Shown here piece after piece: positions 35,182 through 45,065 of a stretch of DNA of 64,000 bases. This DNA comes from an uncultured Bacteroidota bacterium (GTDB lineage Bacteria > Bacteroidota > Bacteroidia > Bacteroidales > SZUA-534): contig CAMHPA010000006.1 in assembly GCA_946186925.1 (NCBI GenBank), positions 23,221 to 87,220 of the forward strand, read 5' to 3'. The notes beneath the pieces were generated by a model. That model was not told the DNA's origin. It made no database searches and saw only the letters and a list, made by a program, of their open reading frames with translations. Made by a program: the position numbers and the translations under genes. Each line of letters begins with the position of its first letter. Position 1 is the first letter of the stretch.

Positions 35182-36042
35182 TCACCTTATCGCGTCAAAC
35201 CCTTCGCCGTAAACGCTCATCACGGCTTCCTGCGAGATGAACGCCTGCGGGTCAATCTGCTTTACAATGTGGTGAACAGCCTGAACCTGAGTCTTTTTCA
35301 CTATCGAAAGGATGACTTTCACTTCCTGTTTCGAGTACCAGCCCTGGCCTTCGAGAATGGTCACGCCGCGGTCGAGTTGCGAAGTGATGGCGTCAGCAAT
35401 CTCGGCGTAGTGCTTCGAGAAAATCATCATCTGCACCGATTGTTTGCGTCCAACAAGCACAATGTCAATGCAATAGGTGAGCGTGAACATAGTCACAAAG
35501 CCGTAAACCATCTTCTCAACGCTGTTGAAAATGAAGTATGACGACGCCACCACCAACGCGTCACAGACCATTATGGCGCGGCCGGGCATAATGTCGCGGT
35601 ACTTGTTGATAATCATTGCAATAATGTCGGTGCCGCCCGTGCTGCCGCCCTGCAAAAAGACAAGGCCGATGCCCAAGCCGCCAATGGCGCCGCCAATCAC
35701 TGTGGCCATAAACGCTTCGCTGACAATGGGTTCGGTTATCACTCCGCGCAAAATGCGGACAAAGAGCGTAATCATTGCAATGCTGTAGATGGTTTTGACG
35801 CCGAACGATGCGCCTAAAATCTTGATAGCCAGCACCAAAAGAACAGCGTTGATGCCAACGTATGAATATTCAACGGGGAATCCCGTGGCGTAGAAGATGG
35901 CCGATGCCATACCGGCCACTCCGCCACTCACAACCTGTGCCGGCAAGATGAACGACGCCCAACCCAACGAGTAGATGAACAGTCCCACCGTCATTATGGC
36001 GTATGAGCGGATGGTTTCTGAAACTGACGCTTGCATTTTCAT
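35182..36042 (-). CDS. YitT family membrane protein
   Basis: This 286-residue protein has five or six helices (DUF161 repeats, about 12-190, with 'GGVAGMASAIFYATGFPVEY' and 'FLQGGSTGGTDIIAMIINKY') and a cytoplasmic DUF2179 domain (about 200-283). YitT proteins have no established substrate. The gene contains three CCGG sites, the first in the window, unlike the genes to its left. Confidence 0.9.
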   Translation of the reverse strand: MKMQASVSETIRSYAIMTVGLFIYSLGWASFILPAQVVSGGVAGMASAIFYATGFPVEYSYVGINAVLLVLAIKILGASFGVKTIYSIAMITLFVRILRGVITEPIVSEAFMATVIGGAIGGLGIGLVFLQGGSTGGTDIIAMIINKYRDIMPGRAIMVCDALVVASSYFIFNSVEKMVYGFVTMFTLTYCIDIVLVGRKQSVQMMIFSKHYAEIADAITSQLDRGVTILEGQGWYSKQEVKVILSIVKKTQVQAVHHIVKQIDPQAFISQEAVMSVYGEGFDAIR

Positions 36043-36158
36043 ATCACAAAACGATTTTCAATAGAACACAAATCTATAGCAGAATTGCCGAAAGTGGAAC
36101 GTTTTTTTGAAGGCTGTAGAGAAAGATTTTCGCACAGATGTCCCCCCTTCATCTTCTC

Positions 36159-37235
36159 TTATCTCACCGACGGGGTAATGAAAACCCGCCACGAACCAGC
36201 GGTAGAACCACGCTCAATGTAATGTTTGTCAAGCAGTTGGCCTAACAGTTTTTTTACAGCCGACATATTTATTCCTATGTGGCGCTGCATATCCGCCAGT
36301 GTCAGCACAGGCTCTGTCATCATCAGTAGCAGCAGTTTGCCGTAGTTTGGCGTACGGAATTCGATACGTTCACCGTCGTACCACCACAGATTCTCGTTGT
36401 GCTCGGTCAGAAAGCACACATCAGCATAGACTTCGCGCGCCATCATACTCTTGAAATAATGCACAAATGGTCTGATATTCTGCAGTTTGGCGTTGGCGCC
36501 AGCATACGGCTCGGGACCTACAATCAGGTCGGCGGCGTGCAGAGCCTCAAGGTACTCGTTTTTCAGCCTGCTTCGGACAACAATCATCGGATAGTTGTGT
36601 TTGGTCAGGATATAGTTGACCATTAGTCGCGCAATGCGCCCATTGCCATCCTCGAACGGGTGAATGCGAATGTAGCGGTAGTGGAACAGCGCCGCCAGCT
36701 CAACAGGCGACAGCCTTCCGTCGGCTTCTGCCTTGTTGTACCAATCGACAAGGTCGGCCATCAGGGCGGGGGTCTCCTCGGGCGAAGCATACTCAAATCG
36801 GTCGCCGTAGCGCGTTATGACGCTGTTCGGACGGGTTTTGTACTGTCCCGCGTGAATGGTGTAGCTCGTCTGCATTCCGCCAGGCAGCGTGCGATAAACG
36901 GTGTAATCCTCGCGCAGCAAGGTCCGGTGCAGAGTGCGGATAAAATTTTGTGTCAGCGGGGATTTCTTCACCATAGCTTCTTCTTTCATCATATTAAGAG
37001 CGACATTGCTCGCCGCCATATCCTGCACATCCTTTGTATTTGCCTCGCCAATAACCTTGCCAAAAAGCAAAAGAATCTCGGTTTGCCCGTACGTCAGCGT
37101 GTTGCCCTCAATATGGTTTGAATTGAAGTTGAAATCGACAGTAAACTTGCGGCTCAGGCGGGCTTTGTCGGCCTCTGCCAGCGGTTGCAGTTTCTGCCAT
37201 TCATTAATGGCTTTTTGTAATGTTAAGTAGCGCAT
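36159..37235 (-). CDS. Fic family protein (class II, self-inhibited)
   Basis: This 358-residue protein has the Fic core 'IHPFEDGNGRIARLMVNYIL' (HPFxxGNGR, about 193-202), an N-terminal inhibitory helix 'SNHIEGN' ((S/T)xxxE(G/N), about 39-44), and a C-terminal winged helix (about 300-350). Such enzymes transfer AMP to hydroxyl groups on protein targets, and the Glu of the inhibitory motif keeps them off. The target is unknown. It stands alone, 116 bases upstream of YitT on the same strand. Confidence 0.9.
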   Translation of the reverse strand: MRYLTLQKAINEWQKLQPLAEADKARLSRKFTVDFNFNSNHIEGNTLTYGQTEILLLFGKVIGEANTKDVQDMAASNVALNMMKEEAMVKKSPLTQNFIRTLHRTLLREDYTVYRTLPGGMQTSYTIHAGQYKTRPNSVITRYGDRFEYASPEETPALMADLVDWYNKAEADGRLSPVELAALFHYRYIRIHPFEDGNGRIARLMVNYILTKHNYPMIVVRSRLKNEYLEALHAADLIVGPEPYAGANAKLQNIRPFVHYFKSMMAREVYADVCFLTEHNENLWWYDGERIEFRTPNYGKLLLLMMTEPVLTLADMQRHIGINMSAVKKLLGQLLDKHYIERGSTAGSWRVFITPSVR

Positions 37236-37464
37236 AGCAAAAAATGTTTGTCAAAAGGTGGCTATTGGGCCACTTTGTCGTCTACAAAAATATCTATTTT
37301 TCGAAAGCTCAAATCTTTTTTTCAATAGTTTTTCGCTAGAAAAATGGATAAATGATGAAAAAATGTTGCCAAAAAGGTGGCTATACGGGTACTTTTTGTA
37401 AAGAAAATAACTGTAGTTTTTTTGGGGCGGAAGCGGATTTTGAAAAACACAGATTTTATAAACT

Positions 37465-38022
37465 CTATAACCAAGGTAAAGGATAGCCACTTTCGGCTCG
37501 GATAGTTTTGATTACTTTAACCATTTCTTTTATTTCTGTTTCATCGTTTCCTCTTATTCTTTGCTGAAGAGCAATGTTTCCATAATCATAAATGGTTATT
37601 CCTTTAGGTCCACCCCTACCTATACCTATGCCAATTTCGGTTATTTCTGCATTTATTCTTGTCGCTTTAATGGTTAAATTATGACTTTTCTTCCAATTAC
37701 TATAATTAATTGTTACAATCCCATTTTCTAATAAAATTGTATTTATAGTAATGCCTGTTTTAAATGTGCGGACAATACCATTTATGCCCAATATTACAAA
37801 CAGTGTGAATGGTATTAATAACACACACACAATAATCACGTTTGTTTTCCAAGAATCAGGGACAAACGAAGTTACACTGAAATAAAATATAAAAGCACAT
37901 AAAAACAGCAATAATAAAGAAGACATAATTGCCACAAATGAATCGATATAATACGTTATGTATTGTAGCAGATTTTTTTTCTCCGAAATTGGTTTTTGAT
38001 ATGCAACTATGTTTTCGTTCAT
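37465..38022 (-). CDS. AT-rich membrane protein of unknown function
   Basis: This 185-residue protein has two hydrophobic helices (about 31-52 and 62-84) and a C-terminal cytoplasmic domain with 'IGIGRGGPKGITIYDYGNI'. The gene is clearly more AT-rich than leuS and uses codons such as ATA and AAT freely, so it may have been acquired. Nothing in it matches a family I know; the layout (two TMs then a small PH-like beta domain) could suggest a bPH-type protein. Confidence 0.6.
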   Translation of the reverse strand: MNENIVAYQKPISEKKNLLQYITYYIDSFVAIMSSLLLLFLCAFIFYFSVTSFVPDSWKTNVIIVCVLLIPFTLFVILGINGIVRTFKTGITINTILLENGIVTINYSNWKKSHNLTIKATRINAEITEIGIGIGRGGPKGITIYDYGNIALQQRIRGNDETEIKEMVKVIKTIRAESGYPLPWL

Positions 38023-38035
38023 TTTTTAAAGATAT

Positions 38036-38077
38036 ATAAAAAGCCCCATTCCAACCGAAACGGGGCTTTTTATTCTT
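38036..38077 (-). terminator. terminator of leuS
   Basis: AAAAAGCCCC and GGGGCTTTTT flank a 14-base loop, between leuS and the AT-rich gene. It is symmetrical but only leuS lies upstream in a direction that would use it. Confidence 0.85.
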
Positions 38078-38088
38078 GTTATAAATCG

Positions 38089-40701
38089 TTACAAAACTAC
38101 ATTCACAATCTTGCCAGGAACGACAATCACCTTCTTCGGTGTTTTGCCGTCGAGCCATTTGGCAGCCGACTCGTGCGACAAGGCCGTCTCTTGAACCTGC
38201 TGAACGGGCGTGCCCACGGGCAGTTCAATCATAAAGCGGGTTTTGCCGTTGAACGAAACGGGGTAGGTCACCACGTCTTCGGTCAGTTTCGACTCGTCCA
38301 ATGCGGGCCACGGCTCGTATGCTAGCGACTCGGTGCCGCCATACATCTGCCACAACTCTTCGGCAAGGTGCGGGGCAAACGGCGCCAGAATCTTGGCAAA
38401 ATCGCGGGCCACGCTGACCGAAACCTTCTTGGCCTTGTAGCAGGCGTTGGTGAATATCATCATTTGTGAGATTGCGGTGTTAAAGCGCAGATTCTCAATA
38501 TCATCGGCAACCTTCTTGATTGTCTTGTGCAACTCTTTCACAACGGCGCTGTCGTCGGTCAGGCCATCAACCACGTTCTCTTTCTCGCTGAAGAAGCGGA
38601 ACACGCGCGCCAGGAAGTTGAACACGCCCTTCACACCGCTTTCGGCCCACGGCTTCACGGCGTCGAGCGGGCCCATAAACATCTCGTAAAGGCGCAGACT
38701 GTCAGCACCATAGTGGGCAATCACATCGTCGGGGTTGACAACGTTTTTGAGCGATTTCGACATCTTGGCCACAATCTGACGCAACTCAACGCCCGTCTCT
38801 TTGTGGAAGAATTTGCCGTCGCGCTCTTCAACCATATCCGAAGTGACCTTGGCGCCCGCCATCGTCTCATAGGCGAAAGCCAGAATCATTCCTTGGTTGA
38901 ACAGTTTCTGATAGGGCTCGTCGGTGTGGACAATGCCCAAATCGAACAGAACCTTGTGCCAGAAGCGGCTGTAGAGCAAGTGCAGCACGGCGTGCTCGGC
39001 GCCGCCCACATACAAATCGACAGGCAGCCAGTAGTTTTCGGCTTCGACCGAGAATGGCGCAGAGTCGTTCTTGGGGTCGGTGTAGCGCAGATAGTACCAG
39101 CACGAGCCCGCCCATTGCGGCATTGTGTTGGTCTCGTAGCGGCCGCGGCGTCCGTTCTTGTCAACCACTGTGAGCCAGTCGGTTGCGTTGGCCAGTGGCG
39201 ACTCGCCAGTGTCGCTCGGCTCGTACTTGGTGAGTTCGGGCAGCGTGTGCGGCAGGTCCTTCTCGTCGACGGTGGTCACTTCGCCGTCTTCCCAGTGGAT
39301 AATGGGGAACGGCTCGCCCCAGTAGCGTTGGCGGCTGAACAACCAGTCGCGGATTTTATAGTTGACGGTGGCTTTGCCCAGATTGCGCTCGGCCAGCCAG
39401 GCAATCATCTTGTCAATGGCGTCCTTCTTGTTCAGGCCGTCAAGGAAGCCCGAGTTGACGTGGATTCCGTCTTCGGTCCAGGCCTGCTGCTGAACATCGA
39501 CTTCCGATTTCAGAACTTCGATAATCGGCAGATTGAATTTTTTGGCGAATTCCCAGTCGCGTGTGTCGTGGGCGGGAACGGCCATAATGGCGCCCGTGCC
39601 GTAGCCCATCAGCACGTAGTCGGCAACCCAGATTGGAATGAGCGTGCCGTTGACGGGATTTTTGGCGTAGCGGCCTGTGAAGACGCCCGTTTTCTCTTTG
39701 GCCAGTTCGGTGCGGTCCAAATCGGATTTCATCGAAGCCTGACGGCGGTATTCTTCAACGGCGGCGCGTTGGTCGTCGGTTGTAATTTGCTCAATCATAG
39801 GGTGCTCGGGGGCGATAACCATATAGGTTGCACCGAACAGGGTGTCGCAGCGGGTGGTGTAGACGGTGAGTTTGGCGTCGAGTCCGTCGAGCGCGAAATC
39901 GACTTCGGCACCCGTTGAGCGGCCAATCCAGTTGCGCTGCATATCCTTCACGCCAGCGGGCCAGTCAAGAGTGTCGAGACCTTTGAGCAGGCGCTCGGCG
40001 TACAAAGGAATGCGCAACATCCACTGTTTCAGATTCTTGCGGTTCACTTGGCAGCCGCATTTCTCGTGCGAGCCGTCGTTCAGCACTTCTTCGTTGGCGC
40101 AGACGGTCTTGCAGTTGGGGCACCACCAAACCTGTGCGTTGTCGTAGTATGCAAGACGCTGTGAGTCAACGTATTTCTTCACTTCGGCATCGCCTTTGGC
40201 CTTAATGTCGGCAGGAATTGGCAGTTCCGAAATGGGGCGGCCTTTCTGAAGGTCTTTGTCGAACCAGGTGTTGTAGAGTTTAATGAAAATCCACTGTGTC
40301 CACTTGTAATACTTTGGGTCAGTGGTGTTTATCTCGCGGTCCCAGTCGTAACTCAAGCCCAGCGACTTGATTTGGCGGCGGAACGTGTCGCAATTTTTTT
40401 TAGTGGTAATGGCGGGGTGAGTGCCCGTTTGAATGGCGTACTGCTCAGCAGGCAAGCCAAAGGCGTCCCAGCCCATCGGGTGAAGCACGTTGAAGCCGCG
40501 CATACGCTTGTATCGGCTCACAATGTCGGTGGCCGTGTACCCTTCGGGGTGGCCTACGTGCAGCCCCGCCCCCGACGGATAGGGGAACATATCGAGAGCG
40601 TAGAATTTTGGTTTCGATTTGTCCAAAACAGTTTTGAAAGTCTTATTTTTTTCCCAATAAGCCTGCCATTTCTGTTCGATTTCGGTAAAATTGTATTCCA
40701 T
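38089..40701 (-). CDS. leuS: leucyl-tRNA synthetase
   Basis: This 870-residue class I synthetase charges tRNA-Leu. The HIGH-type motif is '[12 protein letters not shown]' (about 47-58), the KMSKS motif '[11 protein letters not shown]' (about 643-653), and the CP1 editing domain is present with '[21 protein letters not shown]' (about 340-360). '[15 protein letters not shown]' and '[13 protein letters not shown]' are LeuS landmarks. The length is in the normal range. Notably, no CCGG occurs in its 2.6 kb, unlike asnS next door. Confidence 0.97.
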   Translation of the reverse strand: MEYNFTEIEQKWQAYWEKNKTFKTVLDKSKPKFYALDMFPYPSGAGLHVGHPEGYTATDIVSRYKRMRGFNVLHPMGWDAFGLPAEQYAIQTGTHPAITTKKNCDTFRRQIKSLGLSYDWDREINTTDPKYYKWTQWIFIKLYNTWFDKDLQKGRPISELPIPADIKAKGDAEVKKYVDSQRLAYYDNAQVWWCPNCKTVCANEEVLNDGSHEKCGCQVNRKNLKQWMLRIPLYAERLLKGLDTLDWPAGVKDMQRNWIGRSTGAEVDFALDGLDAKLTVYTTRCDTLFGATYMVIAPEHPMIEQITTDDQRAAVEEYRRQASMKSDLDRTELAKEKTGVFTGRYAKNPVNGTLIPIWVADYVLMGYGTGAIMAVPAHDTRDWEFAKKFNLPIIEVLKSEVDVQQQAWTEDGIHVNSGFLDGLNKKDAIDKMIAWLAERNLGKATVNYKIRDWLFSRQRYWGEPFPIIHWEDGEVTTVDEKDLPHTLPELTKYEPSDTGESPLANATDWLTVVDKNGRRGRYETNTMPQWAGSCWYYLRYTDPKNDSAPFSVEAENYWLPVDLYVGGAEHAVLHLLYSRFWHKVLFDLGIVHTDEPYQKLFNQGMILAFAYETMAGAKVTSDMVEERDGKFFHKETGVELRQIVAKMSKSLKNVVNPDDVIAHYGADSLRLYEMFMGPLDAVKPWAESGVKGVFNFLARVFRFFSEKENVVDGLTDDSAVVKELHKTIKKVADDIENLRFNTAISQMMIFTNACYKAKKVSVSVARDFAKILAPFAPHLAEELWQMYGGTESLAYEPWPALDESKLTEDVVTYPVSFNGKTRFMIELPVGTPVQQVQETALSHESAAKWLDGKTPKKVIVVPGKIVNVVL

Positions 40702-41055
40702 AAATCATTGAATTAGAAGAACGAACGCGCGTTCTGTATTTTAAATTTTGAATGGCAAAACTAACTAATGGCGGCGAAAAACAAAAACCGAATTTTAATT
40801 GTATTTGAAAGAATTGCGCCATAGACCTTCGCCATAGGCGCGATGGCATTGCGGTTGATGTTTTTCAGTCAATTATACCACTGTTTTGGCAATCAGTTTT
40901 TTACGTAAATCCATTGTGTCTAAAAAACGGAAATATCATATTTTCAATCATTTGATATATAAATAGATTCGATTCGACGATTCACCAATTCGACGATTCA
41001 CCAATTATTATAACTTCGCGGCCGTAAAAAATTGAAATTGAAAATACGAAATACT
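40702..41055. other. divergent intergenic region leuS-asnS
   Basis: This 354-base gap holds promoters for both synthetase genes, a 'gccatag..cgccataggcgc' inverted repeat near 40818-40845, and a perfect tandem pair of a 16-base unit ATTCGACGATTCACCA (40972-41003). A T-box or other leader element was looked for and not seen. It also marks the left edge of the segment where CCGG and AGCT become common. Confidence 0.55.
40972..41003. repeat. 16-base tandem duplication upstream of asnS
   Basis: ATTCGACGATTCACCA occurs twice in direct tandem with no mismatch, about 50 bases before the asnS start. It may be a recent slippage event or paired protein-binding sites. Confidence 0.7.
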
Positions 41056-42453
41056 ATGCAGAAAAGGACAAAAATTGTTGACGTCCTGAAATCGGGAAAG
41101 GTTGACACTGAAGTGGTTGTGATGGGTTGGGTGCGCACAAAGCGCGACAGCAAAACCGTGGTTTTCATCGCCCTGAACGATGGCTCGACAATCAACAACG
41201 TGCAGATTGTTGCCGATGTGGTGAACTTCGACGAAGAACTTTTGAAACAGATAACCACCGGCGCCTGCTTGAGCGTTACCGGAAAACTCGTTCAAAGCGT
41301 TGGCGCAGGACAAAGTGTTGAGATTCAAGCAAAAGAGATTAAACTCTTTGGCGCTTGCCCACAGGATTACCCGATGCAGAAAAAAGGTCAGACAATGGAA
41401 TATATGCGCCAGTACGCCCACTTGCGTCTGCGTACAAACACTTTCGGCGCCGTGTTCCGCATACGTCACAATATGGCCATCGCCATTCATAAGTTCTTCC
41501 ACGACAAGGGTTTCGTCTATTTCCACTCGCCGCTCATCACCGCCAGCGACTGCGAAGGTGCCGGCCAGATGTTCCAGGTGACGACCAAAAACCTTTACGA
41601 CCTGCAGAAAGATGAGAACGGCAAGATAATCTACACTGACGATTTCTTCGGCAAGCAGACCAGCCTGACCGTTTCGGGCCAACTCGAGGGCGAACTTGCA
41701 GCCACCGCGCTTGGCGCCATCTACACCTTTGGCCCCACATTCCGCGCCGAAAACTCGAACACCCCGCGCCACTTGGCCGAGTTTTGGATGATTGAACCCG
41801 AAATGGCCTTCTGCGACATCGACGACCTGATGGCGCTTGAGGAGGAATTCATTAAATACTGCGTGAAATGGGCGCTCGACAACTGCCAGGACGACCTTGC
41901 ATTCCTTAACAAGATGATTGACAAGAGCCTGCTCGAACGGCTCAACTCGGTAATCAACACCGAATTCATTCATCTGCCTTATACCGAAGGAATTAAGATT
42001 CTTGAAGACGCCATTGCCAAAGGTCACAAATTCGAGTTCCCAGTGTTCTGGGGCTGCGACCTTGCCAGCGAGCACGAGCGCTACCTGGTTGAAGAGCACT
42101 TCAAGAAACCGGTGATTATGATTGACTATCCGAAAGAGATTAAATCGTTCTATATGAAGCAGAACGCCGACGGCAAAACCGTTCAGGGCACCGACGTGCT
42201 GTTCCCGCAGATTGGCGAAATCATCGGCGGCAGCGTGCGCGAGGAAGACTACGACAAACTGCTGGCCCGTATGAACGAGCTCGGAATGAAGACCGAAGGC
42301 TACGAGTGGTATCTCGACACCCGCAAATATGGTTCTTGCCCGCACGCCGGCTTCGGCTTGGGTTTCGAGCGCCTGATGCTCTTCGTAACAGGAATGGCCA
42401 ACATCCGCGATGTGATACCGTTCCCGCGCACACCGAAGAATGCAGAGTTCTAA
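41056..42453 (+). CDS. asnS: asparaginyl-tRNA synthetase
   Basis: This 465-residue class IIb synthetase has the OB-fold anticodon domain (about 15-110), motif 2 '[21 protein letters not shown]' and motif 3 '[25 protein letters not shown]'. The last motif and the residue pattern favour Asn over Asp. ATG 41056 (MQKRTKI) is preferred to the track start eight codons upstream, since family members begin there. Codon choice shifts here toward GAG and CTG relative to leuS. Confidence 0.95.
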   Translation: MQKRTKIVDVLKSGKVDTEVVVMGWVRTKRDSKTVVFIALNDGSTINNVQIVADVVNFDEELLKQITTGACLSVTGKLVQSVGAGQSVEIQAKEIKLFGACPQDYPMQKKGQTMEYMRQYAHLRLRTNTFGAVFRIRHNMAIAIHKFFHDKGFVYFHSPLITASDCEGAGQMFQVTTKNLYDLQKDENGKIIYTDDFFGKQTSLTVSGQLEGELAATALGAIYTFGPTFRAENSNTPRHLAEFWMIEPEMAFCDIDDLMALEEEFIKYCVKWALDNCQDDLAFLNKMIDKSLLERLNSVINTEFIHLPYTEGIKILEDAIAKGHKFEFPVFWGCDLASEHERYLVEEHFKKPVIMIDYPKEIKSFYMKQNADGKTVQGTDVLFPQIGEIIGGSVREEDYDKLLARMNELGMKTEGYEWYLDTRKYGSCPHAGFGLGFERLMLFVTGMANIRDVIPFPRTPKNAEF

Positions 42454-42629
42454 AACGGTAAGAGGTAAGTGTTTAGAGTTTAGAATTAATAGTTTATAAA
42501 TGAAAGGCTGCGACTATTTCGCGGCCTTTTTTGATGACAATGCCTTGCTGTGTTTTTTGTTTTCTGCTTGAGTTTGTGTCACTCATCCCCATAATTTAGT
42601 ATCTTGCACCCGCTTTTTAGGGAAAGGCT

Positions 42630-44075
42630 ATGCTGAAACAGAGTTTACAACAGAAACTGCTTCAAAAACTGTCGCCGCAGCAGATACAGGTCATCCGGCT
42701 GCTGGAGGTGCCCGTTATGCAACTCGACCAACGCATCAAGAGCGAGATTGAGGAGAATCCGGCGCTTGAGGAGGCCGAGTTTGACGGTCGCACTGAAGGC
42801 GAGGAGCCGCTGCCCGAGGAGCCGAAGGACCAAGACGAGCTGTCGATGGAGGGCTACCTGAACGACGATGACTACATCCCGTCGTACAAGCTGCGCGCCA
42901 ACAACTACTCGCCCGACGACGAGGTGCGCGAAACGCCGCTCTCGCAGGGCCCCACCTTCCACGAGAGCCTGATGAATCAGCTGGGACTTCACAAGATGAG
43001 CGAGCGTCAGCACAAGCTTGCCGAATATATAATAGGTAACATCGACGACGACGGCTACCTGCGCCGCGAGCTTGAGTCGATTGCCGACGACCTGGCTTTC
43101 TCGCAGAACATCGAGGTATCGGAAACCGAATTGCGCGAGGTGCTGAACATCATTCAGAATTTCGACCCTGCAGGGGTTGGAGCGCTCACGCTTCAGGAGT
43201 GTCTGCTGCTGCAACTCAAGCGCCGCAACCAACAATCGGAAACAGTGCAGCTGGCCACCAAGATAATCGAGAAGTGCTTCACCGAATTCTCGAAAAAGCA
43301 CTACGACAAGATTCTGGCCCGCACCGGCGCCACCGAGCAACAGCTGAAAGAGGCTCTCGACGAGATTTTGAAACTTAATCCAAAACCGGGCGGCGGATAT
43401 TCGAATCCGCAGGAGCGCACGCTTCAGCCCATCACGCCCGATTTTGTGCTCGAAAACCACGACGGCATTCTCGAAGTGTCGCTCAACGAGTTCAACACGC
43501 CAAATCTGCGCATCAGCCCAACCTACACCAATATGCTTGAGCAGCTGGCAGTGAAGAACAAACGCACCACTCAAGACCGCGACACTATCAACTTTGTAAA
43601 GCAGAAAATTGATTCGGCCCGGTGGTTCATCGATGCCATACAGCAGCGCAAAATCACCCTGCTCTCGACAATGCAGGCCATCGTCAACTATCAGCGCGAC
43701 TACTTTTTGGACGGCGACGACAAGAAACTGCGCCCGATGATTCTGAACGACATTGCCGACATCACCGGCCTTGACGTGAGCACCATCTCGCGCGTGGCCA
43801 ATAGCAAGTTCATACAGACCGATTTCGGCATTTTCCCGCTCAAATGGTTCTTCTCTGACTCAATCAAGACCGACAGCGGCGAGGAAGTGTCGTCGCGCGA
43901 GGTGAAGAGCATTCTGAAAGACGCTGTTGAGGGCGAGGACAAGCGCAACCCGCTCAACGACGACGCTCTGGCCGCCATCCTTAAAGAGAAGGGCTATCAG
44001 GTGGCCCGCCGCACCGTGGCCAAATACCGCGAAAAAATGGGCATTCCCGTTGCCCGGATGCGGAAAGAGTTGTAG
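42630..44075 (+). CDS. rpoN: RNA polymerase sigma-54 factor
   Basis: This 481-residue protein has region I ('LKQSLQQKLLQKLSPQQIQVIRLLEVP'), an acidic region II, the core-binding region III (about 110-300), the helix-turn-helix 'DITGLDVSTISRVANSKFIQT' and the RpoN box 'ARRTVAKYREKMGIP' near the C-terminus. It directs polymerase to -24/-12 promoters together with AAA+ activators. No such activator gene is in the window. Confidence 0.96.
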   Translation: MLKQSLQQKLLQKLSPQQIQVIRLLEVPVMQLDQRIKSEIEENPALEEAEFDGRTEGEEPLPEEPKDQDELSMEGYLNDDDYIPSYKLRANNYSPDDEVRETPLSQGPTFHESLMNQLGLHKMSERQHKLAEYIIGNIDDDGYLRRELESIADDLAFSQNIEVSETELREVLNIIQNFDPAGVGALTLQECLLLQLKRRNQQSETVQLATKIIEKCFTEFSKKHYDKILARTGATEQQLKEALDEILKLNPKPGGGYSNPQERTLQPITPDFVLENHDGILEVSLNEFNTPNLRISPTYTNMLEQLAVKNKRTTQDRDTINFVKQKIDSARWFIDAIQQRKITLLSTMQAIVNYQRDYFLDGDDKKLRPMILNDIADITGLDVSTISRVANSKFIQTDFGIFPLKWFFSDSIKTDSGEEVSSREVKSILKDAVEGEDKRNPLNDDALAAILKEKGYQVARRTVAKYREKMGIPVARMRKEL

Positions 44076-44202
44076 TGAAGGACAACGCATCAGACTGAGC
44101 TGGAAAAATCGCAGTGTTGTTGGTAATAATGACACTTAAATCATAAATTTGTGCAAAACTGGCAATTCCATAAATGTCAGTCGAACAAATAAACATCGAA
44201 TT

Positions 44203-44637
44203 ATGGAAGAGAAAGACATCAGATGGGTACAGCGGTTCAGCAATTACCGCAAGGCGTTGCTTCAATTGGGTAAGGCGGTTGCCATAGTTTCCGCCCAAAA
44301 AAGCAGGGGCGATGCGGACAAGCTGATGGAGGAAGGCCTGATACAGCGATATGAGTACACTCACGAACTGGCTTGGAAGGTGATGAAGGATTATGCTGAA
44401 TATCAAGGATTAACAGATATTGTCGGCTCGCGCGATGCCATTAGGCAGACATTGCAGGCGGGTTTGATAAGCGATGAGCGCTGGATGGATTCCATTCGCG
44501 ACCGAAACCTGACTTCGCACAATTACGATGATGACACAGCTGTGGCCATTGTCACCAACATCATCAATGTCTATTATCCGCTGTTTGTGGATTATGAAAA
44601 AGTGATGCTGAAACGACTTGAAACGATGGCTGAATAA
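44203..44637 (+). CDS. HI0074-type nucleotidyltransferase substrate-binding protein
   Basis: This 144-residue helical protein ('RFSNYRKALLQLGKAV', 'YEYTHELAWKVMKDYAEYQG', 'LTSHNYDDDTA') is the HI0074 family, a HEPN-like partner of the small nucleotidyltransferase that follows nine bases downstream. The pair is a toxin-antitoxin-like or minimal nucleotidyltransferase module. ATG 44203 (MEEKDIR) is the likely start. This is the second such module in the window, with the reverse gene order to the MNT-HEPN pair at 18 kb. Confidence 0.88.
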   Translation: MEEKDIRWVQRFSNYRKALLQLGKAVAIVSAQKSRGDADKLMEEGLIQRYEYTHELAWKVMKDYAEYQGLTDIVGSRDAIRQTLQAGLISDERWMDSIRDRNLTSHNYDDDTAVAIVTNIINVYYPLFVDYEKVMLKRLETMAE

Positions 44638-44646
44638 AAACCGATT

Positions 44647-44952
44647 ATGCCCTACGGACTGAAAGACACGGAATTAGAGAAGTTGCACAAGGTGTTTGCC
44701 GCCAACGAGCGGGTTGCGAGCGTGGTGCTGTACGGCTCGCGCGCCAAGGGCAATTACAAACCTTTTTCTGATGTTGACATCACATTGAAGGGCACAGAGC
44801 TAACCCACACCGACCTTAACAGCATCAGTCTTGCCATCGACGACCTGCTGTTACCCTATCAGTTCGACATTTCCATTTTCAAATCGTTAAAGAATCCTGA
44901 TTTGATAGAGCATATTAGCAGGGTTGGGGTTGTGATATATAGTAGGGGATAA
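44647..44952 (+). CDS. HI0073-type minimal nucleotidyltransferase
   Basis: This 101-residue protein has 'VVLYGSRAKGNYKPFSDVDITL' (GSx10DxD, about 27-47), the active-site motif of minimal nucleotidyltransferases. It pairs with the preceding HI0074-type gene. Whether the pair acts as a toxin-antitoxin system is not shown by sequence. Confidence 0.88.
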   Translation: MPYGLKDTELEKLHKVFAANERVASVVLYGSRAKGNYKPFSDVDITLKGTELTHTDLNSISLAIDDLLLPYQFDISIFKSLKNPDLIEHISRVGVVIYSRG

Positions 44953-45065
44953 AGAATGGTATGGGAAAAAACAAAAGACAGCATAGCAAACAAGCATTGG
45001 AAAGAATGCTAAAAATTATACTTATGCGAAAAGAAATTCTGTATAACTAGATAAAAATATAAAGT

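Noticed and set aside
38527-39918. 463-codon plus-strand ORF opposite leuS, and similar long opposite-strand ORFs at 41008-42345, 46337-47431, 1815-2687 and 48520-49398
   Set aside because: They lie wholly inside confident genes on the other strand, have no recognisable domains, and are rich in Val, His, Arg and Ala as expected from the codon bias of the true gene.
40702-41055. T-box or other amino-acid-sensing leader before asnS or leuS
   Set aside because: No T-box sequence or specifier stem was found, and such leaders are not expected in this phylum.
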